The notes under the pieces are model-generated. The model saw nothing but the letters and a program-made list of their open reading frames with translations. It was not told the origin of the DNA and searched no databases. Source: CAXBNB01 sp040222275 (GTDB taxonomy: Bacteria > Bacteroidota > Bacteroidia > Cytophagales > Cyclobacteriaceae). Taken from it: a DNA stretch of 64,000 nucleotides. Positions 53,064 through 60,233 of the stretch are shown here, in pieces (positions within the stretch are counted from its first letter, which is position 1; each line of letters opens with the position of its first letter). The stretch covers positions 62,001 through 126,000 of the forward strand of contig JAVKDJ010000049.1 of the NCBI GenBank assembly GCA_040222275.1, in the 5' to 3' direction. The translations under genes and the position numbers were made by a program.

Positions 53064-54040
53064 TATTGTTCTGTTTGTTGTGGGATAAAATTAGGTTTAA
53101 TTTGGAAGAAATTATCATATACTGCATTCGAAACATTTATTAATTTGATCTGTATATCGTCCATGTATTCATGTAGCCCTATGTTGACTATATCGGATAC
53201 ATCGGCAAATTGAAGGTCTGATACCAGGTTGCCCAGCTTCTTCTCGGCAGCATTGGAATACCCACCGTCAGTGGTGTTGGAAATAATGGCCAGGCACTTT
53301 TGGGCTTCTTTTAATGCGAACAATATACTTCTTGGAAAATATTTGTTGAAGGTGAGAAATTCCACCACTCCCGACATCTCTATATTGCCATATTCCCTCC
53401 GATAAAGTTCGAAACCTGATACAGATTTGAGCAATGCCGTCCATTGCAGAAAGTCGAGTGTAGAACCAACATCATTTACTGTTGGCAGCAGTAGGTGGTA
53501 CTTTACATCCAATATCCTGGATGTTTTATCGGCCCTTTCTATAAACTGTCCCAATTTTGAAAAATACCAGCCTTCCCCCCTGCTGATGGTATCATCTGAA
53601 ATTCCATAAAGTAGCTGGATACTGTATTTCACTTTTCGGAAAAAAGCACTCGGATCATCTTTCTTCCAGACACATTTTTCTTTTCCTTTTAGTACCGAAT
53701 AATAGGTTTCATTGAGTGACTCCCAGGTTTCCCTATTCAATGATCCCCTGACAACCCTTCCAATTTCCCTCGATTTTTTAATGCAACTGATAAGTGAGTT
53801 TGGGTTGTTCTCATCAAATGCCAAAAAAAACATGGCATTTTCCCGGTCAAAGTTGTCGTGGTTTTCCTGGTATTGCTGCAAATCTCCCGTGGCTGCAATT
53901 AACGGCATCCATTGCTCTTGTTCGTCCGGGGGCAGGTCAAGGATCAGATTGAAATTGACATCAATAAAACGTGCATAGTTTTCTGCCCTTTCCAGGTACC
54001 GGCCCATCCAGTATAATGATTCTGCTACTGTGCTTAACAT
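53063..54040 (-). CDS. Alpha-E domain protein (DUF403) of the Anbu cluster
   Basis: An all-alpha protein of 325 residues, start set at ATG 54040 (MLSTVAESLYWMGRYLERAE), the conserved N-terminus of this family; a longer frame would run into the ATP-grasp stop. The family signature ESLYWMGRYLERAENYARFI is complete, and GWYFSKLGQFIERADKTSRI gives the second Glu-rich helix. Alpha-E proteins always travel with circularly permuted ATP-grasp proteins and Anbu or transglutaminases, and are thought to help in peptide ligation. Function unproven. It lies 13 bases after the ATP-grasp stop. Confidence 0.92.
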   Translation of the reverse strand: MLSTVAESLYWMGRYLERAENYARFIDVNFNLILDLPPDEQEQWMPLIAATGDLQQYQENHDNFDRENAMFFLAFDENNPNSLISCIKKSREIGRVVRGSLNRETWESLNETYYSVLKGKEKCVWKKDDPSAFFRKVKYSIQLLYGISDDTISRGEGWYFSKLGQFIERADKTSRILDVKYHLLLPTVNDVGSTLDFLQWTALLKSVSGFELYRREYGNIEMSGVVEFLTFNKYFPRSILFALKEAQKCLAIISNTTDGGYSNAAEKKLGNLVSDLQFADVSDIVNIGLHEYMDDIQIKLINVSNAVYDNFFQIKPNFIPQQTEQ

Positions 54041-54053
54041 ATTTCTTCGCCAT

Positions 54054-55481
54054 TTAATTGTACAAGACCCAGGTATCCTTGCTACCTCCACCCTGGGAAG
54101 AATTCACTACCAATGACCCCTTTTTCAAAGCCACCCTTGTCAATGCCCCGGGGATAACCTCAATATTGTCCCCATACAAAATATAGGGCCTTAAGTCAAC
54201 ATGCCTGCCTTCAATATTACCTTCCGCCACCGTGGGCACGGTAGAAAGCGATAGTGTAGGCTGGGCGATATAATTTTCCGGCCGTGCCGTAATCAGACGC
54301 TTAAAGTTATCGTGTTCCTCTTTGGAGCTCTTTGGCCCGATGAGCATACCGTACCCGCCTGCGGCATTGGTTTCTTTTACTACCAAATCGGCTATATTTT
54401 CCAACACATGTTTTCTATCCGCTTCTTCCCGGCACAGAAAAGTTGGCACATTTTCAATGATAGGATCTTCATCCAAGTAGTATTTGATGATTTTTGGCAC
54501 ATAGGCATATACTGCCTTGTCATCCGCTACCCCTGTGCCCGGGGCATTTGCCAGGGCCACATTTCCCCTTTTATAAGCTTCGAAAATACCTGGTGTTCCG
54601 AGCATGGAGTCTTTGTTAAATACCAAAGGGTCTATAAAATTATCGTCTATCCTTCGGTAGATCACATCCACCTGCCTTAGCCCCTTGGTAGTCTGCATAT
54701 ATACCAGGTTATCTTCTACGATGAGGTCCTGCCCCGTCACCAATGTAATTCCCATTTCATTGGCAAGGTAAGAATGCTCGAAATACGCCGAATTGAATGT
54801 GCCTGGTGTAAGCAATACGGCCGTGGGCTTTTCCTTATCCGAAAGAAATTGCAGCATCTGAAGCAATTTGCTTGGGTAATCCGATACGGGCCTTACACCC
54901 ATGGTAGTAAGCAGTTCCGGAAAGGTCCGCTTTATGATTTCCCTGTTTTCCAACATATACGACACTCCCGAGGGGCACCTCAGGTTGTCTTCCAACACAT
55001 AAAACCTCCCATTTTTATCACGTACCAGGTCTGTTCCTGTAATATGGCACCAGCGCTTTTTAGGTGGGGTCATACCAGCGCAGGGTGCCAGATAATCCTG
55101 GCTGGACAGCACCAGGTCTTTTGGCACTATGTTGTCCTTTAATATATGTCCTTCATTGTATATGTCCTGCAAAAATAAATTCAAAGCTTCAATCCTTTGC
55201 GCCAACCCCCTGTCAATGATACTCCAATCTTTGGCACTTATGACCCTGGGAATGATATCAAGGTGCAAAATTTTCTCGGTTCCTTCCTGGTCATGATAAA
55301 CATTAAACGTCATACCGATAGCCAGCTGTGTTTTGACTGTAGAATGTTGGAGTTGAAGCAATTTGCGCATGGAAATCCCTTCTAGCTTTTTCTTGAATTT
55401 TTGGTAGTGAGCACGGCATTTTTCGTTCGACTCAAACATTTCATCGTACATATGTTCGGTCACATAGGGCTGAAATTTCAT
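54054..55481 (-). CDS. Circularly permuted ATP-grasp type 2 protein of the Anbu cluster
   Basis: Predicted amino-acid or peptide ligase of 475 residues. Family landmarks: QRIEALNLFLQDIYNEGHIL, the DLVLSSQDYLAPCAGMTPP and LEDNLRCPSGVSYMLENREI segments, and the ATP/Mg-binding VKETNAAGGYGMLIGPKSSK. The C-terminal GDNIEVIPGALTRVALKKGS followed by LVVNSSQGGGSKDTWVLYN is the usual end of the type 2 group. First gene of the cluster, with an upstream region of 341 bases. Comparative-genomics work on amidoligases predicted that this family makes peptide bonds; no product is known, so the biochemical assignment is inferred. Confidence 0.93.
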   Translation of the reverse strand: MKFQPYVTEHMYDEMFESNEKCRAHYQKFKKKLEGISMRKLLQLQHSTVKTQLAIGMTFNVYHDQEGTEKILHLDIIPRVISAKDWSIIDRGLAQRIEALNLFLQDIYNEGHILKDNIVPKDLVLSSQDYLAPCAGMTPPKKRWCHITGTDLVRDKNGRFYVLEDNLRCPSGVSYMLENREIIKRTFPELLTTMGVRPVSDYPSKLLQMLQFLSDKEKPTAVLLTPGTFNSAYFEHSYLANEMGITLVTGQDLIVEDNLVYMQTTKGLRQVDVIYRRIDDNFIDPLVFNKDSMLGTPGIFEAYKRGNVALANAPGTGVADDKAVYAYVPKIIKYYLDEDPIIENVPTFLCREEADRKHVLENIADLVVKETNAAGGYGMLIGPKSSKEEHDNFKRLITARPENYIAQPTLSLSTVPTVAEGNIEGRHVDLRPYILYGDNIEVIPGALTRVALKKGSLVVNSSQGGGSKDTWVLYN

Positions 55482-55822
55482 GTTAATGCGAATTTTATTG
55501 TTGACAAAAAATTGAGTATAATGTGCGGGGATTTACACCAAAACCGTGTATTGATTGAGGGGGGATTACTAAACCAAGTATCCTGATACCCTACTTCAAA
55601 TCTGGAAAAGAATGTTGTTTACTCAACTCATTTAAATTAAATATAGCCAAAACGCAGCGAAAGGCAATAATATCATTGTTTTCTTTTTGACCTGCGATTA
55701 ATGCACTGATTGAATTAATTTTGCCCTTTGAAAAAGAAAAACAGTATTAATTGAATCTTTTTACACGAATACCGTTTTTTGTACTACATCAAAATTTACC
55801 CCGATAAATCCAAAATCAATTT
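55482..55822. other. Intergenic region between the Anbu cluster and cysE
   Basis: A 341-base divergent region. For cysE, TAATTTTG at 55716-55723 fits the -7 consensus, but no good -33 box is spaced correctly. It was searched by eye for a Cys-codon leader like that of sulfite reductase; none was found, nor any hairpin with T-run. No RNA gene recognised. Confidence 0.5.
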
Positions 55823-56662
55823 ATGGACGCATCTTTTTTGAACCAGATATACGATTCGCACCAGCAATGCCCGGAATGCCCTACGGAAGAGGAAGTCAGC
55901 CAGTTTTTCCAGGAACTTTTGGGTGCTCTTTTTCCAGTGTATGCCAAACGGTCTTACGAGTCGGTAGATGACCTCAAAAACCATCTGGAAACCCTGAAAG
56001 AAAAATTGTACGAGCTTTTACATATCAAACAAAACAAAGAAGGGGTAAATGCACGGGAAAACTCAGAATTGTTTTTTGAAGCCATACCAGAGATCACGAG
56101 GAAACTAAACGATGATGTAAGCGCCCTTTATGCAGGTGACCCTGCGGCCAGGAGCGAAAGTGAAGTAATAAGGACATACCCTGGGTTTTATGCCATAGCA
56201 TCGTATAGGTTTGCCCATTTTTTGTTTCACAGGGGGGTACAGATCATCCCGCGTATGATAACGGAACAAGCCCATAGCAGGACCGGCATAGATATCCATC
56301 CGGGAGCCAATATTGGAAAAAGCTTCTGCATAGACCATGGCACAGGAATCGTGATTGGGGAAACCACCATTATCGGCGACAATGTGAAGATATATCAGGG
56401 CGTGACCCTGGGCGCGCTGAGTGTAAACAAGGAAGACGCCAAGATCAAAAGGCACCCCACCATAGAAGACAATGTGGTGATTTATGCCAACGCCACCATT
56501 CTGGGCGGTGAAACCGTGGTAGGCCATGACAGCATCATTGGTGGTAATGTCTGGATTACCCGCAGTGTTCCGCCATTCACTCAGGTCAATTATCAAAACA
56601 AAAGGCAAATCGGGGATTCCATCAAATCCGACACCATTAAGTTAAAGACAATCGTAAAATGA
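55823..56662 (+). CDS. cysE: Serine O-acetyltransferase
   Basis: Makes O-acetylserine from serine and acetyl-CoA, the substrate of cysteine synthase. It has 279 residues. The helical N-terminus (FLNQIYDSHQQCPECPTEEE) leads to FYAIASYRFAHFLFHRGVQI and the left-handed beta-helix with DIHPGANIGKSFCIDHGTGI, GETTIIGDNVKIYQGVTLGA and DNVVIYANATILGGETVVGH. The catalytic Asp-His is in CIDHGTG, and the ring of hexapeptides is intact. The gene overlaps cysM by 4 bases (ATGA), so the two are translationally coupled. Confidence 0.95.
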   Translation: MDASFLNQIYDSHQQCPECPTEEEVSQFFQELLGALFPVYAKRSYESVDDLKNHLETLKEKLYELLHIKQNKEGVNARENSELFFEAIPEITRKLNDDVSALYAGDPAARSESEVIRTYPGFYAIASYRFAHFLFHRGVQIIPRMITEQAHSRTGIDIHPGANIGKSFCIDHGTGIVIGETTIIGDNVKIYQGVTLGALSVNKEDAKIKRHPTIEDNVVIYANATILGGETVVGHDSIIGGNVWITRSVPPFTQVNYQNKRQIGDSIKSDTIKLKTIVK

Positions 56663-57537
56663 CCCTAGCAGAATTAATTGGGAATACCCCCCTGGTCAAA
56701 ATTCAAAATTTAAGCCCAAACAAAAAAGTTGAAATCTACTGCAAGCTGGAAGGCCAAAACCCGGGAGGCAGTGTAAAAGACCGTGCGGCCTATGGCATGA
56801 TCAAAGGTGCGTTGGATAGGGGCGACATCAAAAAAGGAGACAAACTCGTGGAGGCCACCAGCGGAAATACAGGAATAGCCCTGGCCATGGTAGCGCAATC
56901 GATGGGTATAAAGATCACCTTGATCATGCCGGACAACTCTACCAAAGAACGTGTCGTCACCATGAAAGCCTATGGAGCTGAAGTAATTCTGACGCCAGCT
57001 GACCGCACCATAGAGTATTCGCGGGAGTTGGCTGAAGAAATGGCATCTACCGGGGAGTACCACATCCTCAACCAGTTTGCCAACCCGGACAACTACAAAA
57101 TGCACTACCACACTACAGGCCCTGAGATATGGAAGGACACAAACAAAAAAATCACCCACTTCGTTTCCGCAATGGGTACTACGGGTACGATAATGGGCGT
57201 ATCCCGATACCTGAAAGAGCAGAACCCACACGTGCAAATAGTAGGGACACAACCCACCGATGGGTCGAGTATTCCCGGCATCAGGCGCTGGTCGCCAGAA
57301 TTTCTCCCCAAAATATATGAGCCGAAAAGGGTAGATAGGATCATTGACGTAAGTGCTGAAGAAGCCACTAGTATGACCCGACGAATGGCAAAAGAAGAAG
57401 GCATTCTTGCAGGTATGAGTAGCGGTGGGGCACTTCATGCAGCCATCCAACTGGCACATGAGCTCGAAGAAGGGGTTATTGTCACCATCGTTTGCGATCG
57501 TGGCGACCGCTATCTCAGTTCGGATTTGTTTGGGTGA
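56659..57537 (+). CDS. cysM: Cysteine synthase (CysM type)
   Basis: PLP enzyme combining O-acetylserine with sulfide (or thiosulfate) to give cysteine. It has 292 residues. The PLP Lys is Lys40 in EGQNPGGSVKDRAAYGM, the substrate loop is VEATSGNTGIALAMVAQSMG, the phosphate-binding loop VSAMGTTGTIMGVSRYL, and ILAGMSSGGALHAAIQLA carries the terminal Ser. Length and the GGSVKDR context fit CysM better than CysK, but the two are close. It follows cysE with a 4-base overlap and converges on the PD40 gene 31 bases away. Together with the sulfite reductase at 9398 this completes sulfite to cysteine. Confidence 0.93.
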   Translation: MTLAELIGNTPLVKIQNLSPNKKVEIYCKLEGQNPGGSVKDRAAYGMIKGALDRGDIKKGDKLVEATSGNTGIALAMVAQSMGIKITLIMPDNSTKERVVTMKAYGAEVILTPADRTIEYSRELAEEMASTGEYHILNQFANPDNYKMHYHTTGPEIWKDTNKKITHFVSAMGTTGTIMGVSRYLKEQNPHVQIVGTQPTDGSSIPGIRRWSPEFLPKIYEPKRVDRIIDVSAEEATSMTRRMAKEEGILAGMSSGGALHAAIQLAHELEEGVIVTIVCDRGDRYLSSDLFG

Positions 57538-57568
57538 ACCGTTCCTTGATCCAAAAGATAGAAGGTAG

Positions 57569-59110
57569 TCAATCCTCCTTTTTCCAATCCAGGTTGAAAT
57601 TTTTGCTAAGGCTCACACCAGGGGCTAGTTGCATGGGGATTTCAAGCGAATCTTTGTGTACCCGGGCTGCATCCACCCATACTTCCACCTGAAACTTGTT
57701 CCCTGCGTTTGCTTTCAATTTGAATTTGCCTTCATTGTCTGAAGCCACTTTGATTATTTGTACTGAGGTGTCTGAGGGCATCAATACCAATGCAGCACCT
57801 GGTACGCTATTGCCCTCACCATCTTTGATAGAGCCCTTTACGAAGGCCTTGTTGAGTTCACGAACGAAGTATATGTCAAACCCTCCCTTCGTCCCTTCTC
57901 TGTTCGACGCAAAAAAACCAGAAACCAAATTATCATTCAGGCTGAATTGAATGTCATCCTGAAGGGAATTTACAGGAAAGCCCAGCGCTTTAGGCTTGGT
58001 CCAGTTACTTGTGGTTTCATCCCATTCTGATTTCAAAATATCATAGCCGCCAATGGCATCATGTCCTTTGGAGGAAAAATACAAGGTCTTTCCATCCTGC
58101 GACAAATAGGGAAAATCTTCGTCAGCTGTCGAATTGACGACTTTAGAAATTGATTTCGGGGCACTCCATTGGCCGGTAGCTTCATCCTTGACCGACTGGT
58201 ACAAGTCTAGATGTTTCTCCTCTGCCTTTACCTCGGCAGAGAATATTATCCGGTTTTCTGATTCATTGATGAAAAAGTGGGAGCTTACTTCCGCAATCAC
58301 ATCATCTGCCTCAAATTTCTTAGGGACACTCCAGGTATGTCCGTTATATGTACTGGACTGCACCTGCCCTCCTTCTTTATCGGAAAACACGAATAATTTT
58401 TCCTGCCCATGCAGCAAACTGAAACTGGTGTTCTGCTCATTGTAACTGTGCAGATGATGGATCATTTTAGGTGAATGCCACTGCGTGTCTTCTTTTTTTG
58501 ATTCGAACACATGAAATTTTTCCTTCCCCGACAATACATCTATCCTTTTGTGCGATGACAAAAACATGATGCTCTTATGCTCGTCAAAATAAACCGGGCA
58601 AAACTCATTGTGCGAGGTATTGATTTTATCCGACAGGTGGTTTAATTCAAATTGTGGAGATTGCTTAAAATAGTAGTACCGCAATTCTGAAAGTTTTCTC
58701 AAAGCCAACACTTCATTCCTTATCTCCCTGGTTTTGTACTGGTTCACCGTGAAAAATTTATCGCATGACTCAACGGCTTTTTTGTAGGCGCCCTGATTGC
58801 AATAAATATTGCCCATCCAGTAATAATAGAATTTGTCTTTCCTTCCCTGGGTGCGGGCATAGCTCTCCAGTAGGGCCGGGGATTTATCAGGTGCAATGGT
58901 CAAAAGTGAACATATTTCAACCCGGTATTTTGAAAGCTTATCATCCGGGCTAATAGACAATATTTCTTCATACGCCAGGCGGGCTTCTTCAAATTTTTCA
59001 GTGTAAAAGAGGCCTTCGGCTTTAAACTTCTTTTTTTCTAGCTTTTGGGCCTGTAACGGCAGGCAACCCATGAGCAGTGTCGCAAAAAAACATGCACAAA
59101 ACAGGCGCAT
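57569..59110 (-). CDS. TPR/PD40 exported protein with CarboxypepD_reg-like end, resembling PorE without OmpA
   Basis: A 513-residue protein with N-terminal signal sequence (FCACFFATLLMGCLPLQAQ); the MGC could be a lipobox. Residues about 25-145 are TPR-like (FKAEGLFYTEKFEEARLAYE; YYYWMGNIYCNQGAYKKAVE). Residues 160-420 hold repeats of the PD40/WD40-like beta-propeller kind (EFCPVYFDEHKSIMFLSSHK; DEDFPYLSQDGKTLYFSSKG). The last about 85 residues (KGSIKDGEGNSVPGAALVLM) form a carboxypeptidase-regulatory-like domain. T9SS component PorE has the same order plus a C-terminal OmpA domain, which is missing here. The stop is clean, so truncation may be ancestral. It has a good promoter of its own. 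Confidence 0.85.
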   Translation of the reverse strand: MRLFCACFFATLLMGCLPLQAQKLEKKKFKAEGLFYTEKFEEARLAYEEILSISPDDKLSKYRVEICSLLTIAPDKSPALLESYARTQGRKDKFYYYWMGNIYCNQGAYKKAVESCDKFFTVNQYKTREIRNEVLALRKLSELRYYYFKQSPQFELNHLSDKINTSHNEFCPVYFDEHKSIMFLSSHKRIDVLSGKEKFHVFESKKEDTQWHSPKMIHHLHSYNEQNTSFSLLHGQEKLFVFSDKEGGQVQSSTYNGHTWSVPKKFEADDVIAEVSSHFFINESENRIIFSAEVKAEEKHLDLYQSVKDEATGQWSAPKSISKVVNSTADEDFPYLSQDGKTLYFSSKGHDAIGGYDILKSEWDETTSNWTKPKALGFPVNSLQDDIQFSLNDNLVSGFFASNREGTKGGFDIYFVRELNKAFVKGSIKDGEGNSVPGAALVLMPSDTSVQIIKVASDNEGKFKLKANAGNKFQVEVWVDAARVHKDSLEIPMQLAPGVSLSKNFNLDWKKED

Positions 59111-59534
59111 AAGGTAGAGAGGTTGGTGGTCAGCATCTCAAATCTACTGCTAAAAAACAGCAATTCAAATTGCTGTATATCAACCCTTTAACCCAACTAA
59201 CTATTGGATAGTCGTTAGTAAGAAAATTCGAAACATTAGAGTGTATAGACAGCCGTTATTTTCAGTTTAAAATTTCCTGCACACTATTCGATCTACTTCA
59301 CATGTGCCTTTCGTTTTTCCGGCATCTGCCATCAAAAATCACTCCTAAGAGTATTTTTACCAAATTTAAAAGGCTTGGAAAATCATCATGGTTTAGTTGC
59401 TCCCTCCGATTGATTCGTTATTAAATCTGTCAACAAAAGCATAATAGTAAAATATGAAGATCAGGAATAAAATTCTTATTATTTAATTATCTTGGAGCCC
59501 CTTAACCCGCACACATAACAATTCATTCAAATAC
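59111..59534. other. Intergenic region between the PD40 gene and the second DUF1080 gene
   Basis: A 424-base divergent region. Apart from the promoter and palindrome near 59139-59175 it holds another TAAATTTG box on the minus strand (59368-59361) without a matching -33 element. For the plus-strand gene only a poor TATCTTGG-like box is present. No RNA gene, repeat or small ORF with support was seen. Confidence 0.5.
59139..59169 (-). promoter_or_regulatory. Promoter of the TPR/PD40 gene, overlapped by a palindrome
   Basis: Minus-strand TAGATTTG (59146-59139) with TTTG (59169-59166) at a spacing of exactly 19: a perfect match to TTTG-N19-TAnnTTTG. An 18-base palindrome, CAGCAATT-CA-AATTGCTG (59158-59175), covers the -33 box and could be an operator. 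Its T-run side could alternatively make it a weak terminator for a transcript starting further upstream. Confidence 0.7.
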
Positions 59535-60233
59535 ATGAAACAATTCGCGTTTATCATTCTTTTGGCTTTATCCTTTATTTCGTGTTCAGCTCCTGAGACT
59601 ATTAGCTTGTTCAATGGCAAAAATCTGGATGGGTGGCATGTGGACGTTCCTGAAATGGACAAGAAACCAAATGCAAGAAACCCGTTTGTGGTTCGGGGTG
59701 GCATGTTGGTGAGCCTTGGTACGCCCGGTGGACATCTCATTACGGATGCTTCCTATCAAGACTACAGGCTGGATATTGAGTACAGGTTTGCCGGAGAACC
59801 GGGCAATTGCGGGGCTTTGGTACATGCATCAACTCCAAGGGCATTGTATAAAATGTTCCCAAAGTCAATTGAAGTTCAAATGAAACATGAAAACGCCGGG
59901 GATTTTTGGTGCATTGTTCAGGACATTACCACCGACAACATGTTGGAACGAAGGGGGCCCAGGGAAGAATGGGGGATCACCGAGGGAAAAAAACGAAGGA
60001 TTATGAACCTGACGGACGGATCTGAAAAGCCGGTAGGCCAGTGGAACCGGATGATCATTGAATGCCTGGACGACAAGATTAAAGTATGGGTGAATGGGGA
60101 CCTGGTCAACTATGGTTATGATGCTACTGCCAGTCAGGGACAAATTGCCCTGCAAGCAGAAGGATCCGAAGTAGAATTCCGAAAGGTAAACCTCACCCCA
60201 ATCAGTGAAATAAGTGCTTCTTGTCCGATTTAA
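59535..60233 (+). CDS. DUF1080 lipoprotein (second copy)
   Basis: A 232-residue lipoprotein: MKQFAFIILLALSFISCSAP with lipobox FISC. DUF1080 features are ISLFNGKNLDGWHVDVPEMD, DYRLDIEYRFAGEPGNCG, FPKSIEVQMKHENAGDFWC and the ending GQIALQAEGSEVEFRKVNLT. It is the shorter relative of the lipoprotein at 2912-3784 and lacks its Cys-rich tail. The fold is the concanavalin-like domain of sugar-acting DUF1080 proteins; substrate unknown. Its stop overlaps the end of the convergent fibre gene by 4 bases. No clear promoter was found. Confidence 0.9.
   Translation: MKQFAFIILLALSFISCSAPETISLFNGKNLDGWHVDVPEMDKKPNARNPFVVRGGMLVSLGTPGGHLITDASYQDYRLDIEYRFAGEPGNCGALVHASTPRALYKMFPKSIEVQMKHENAGDFWCIVQDITTDNMLERRGPREEWGITEGKKRRIMNLTDGSEKPVGQWNRMIIECLDDKIKVWVNGDLVNYGYDATASQGQIALQAEGSEVEFRKVNLTPISEISASCPI

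Noticed and set aside
55501..55822. Second Cys-codon leader or riboswitch upstream of cysE
   Set aside because: No run of Cys codons in a short ORF and no hairpin with T-run in this region, unlike the sulfite reductase leader.
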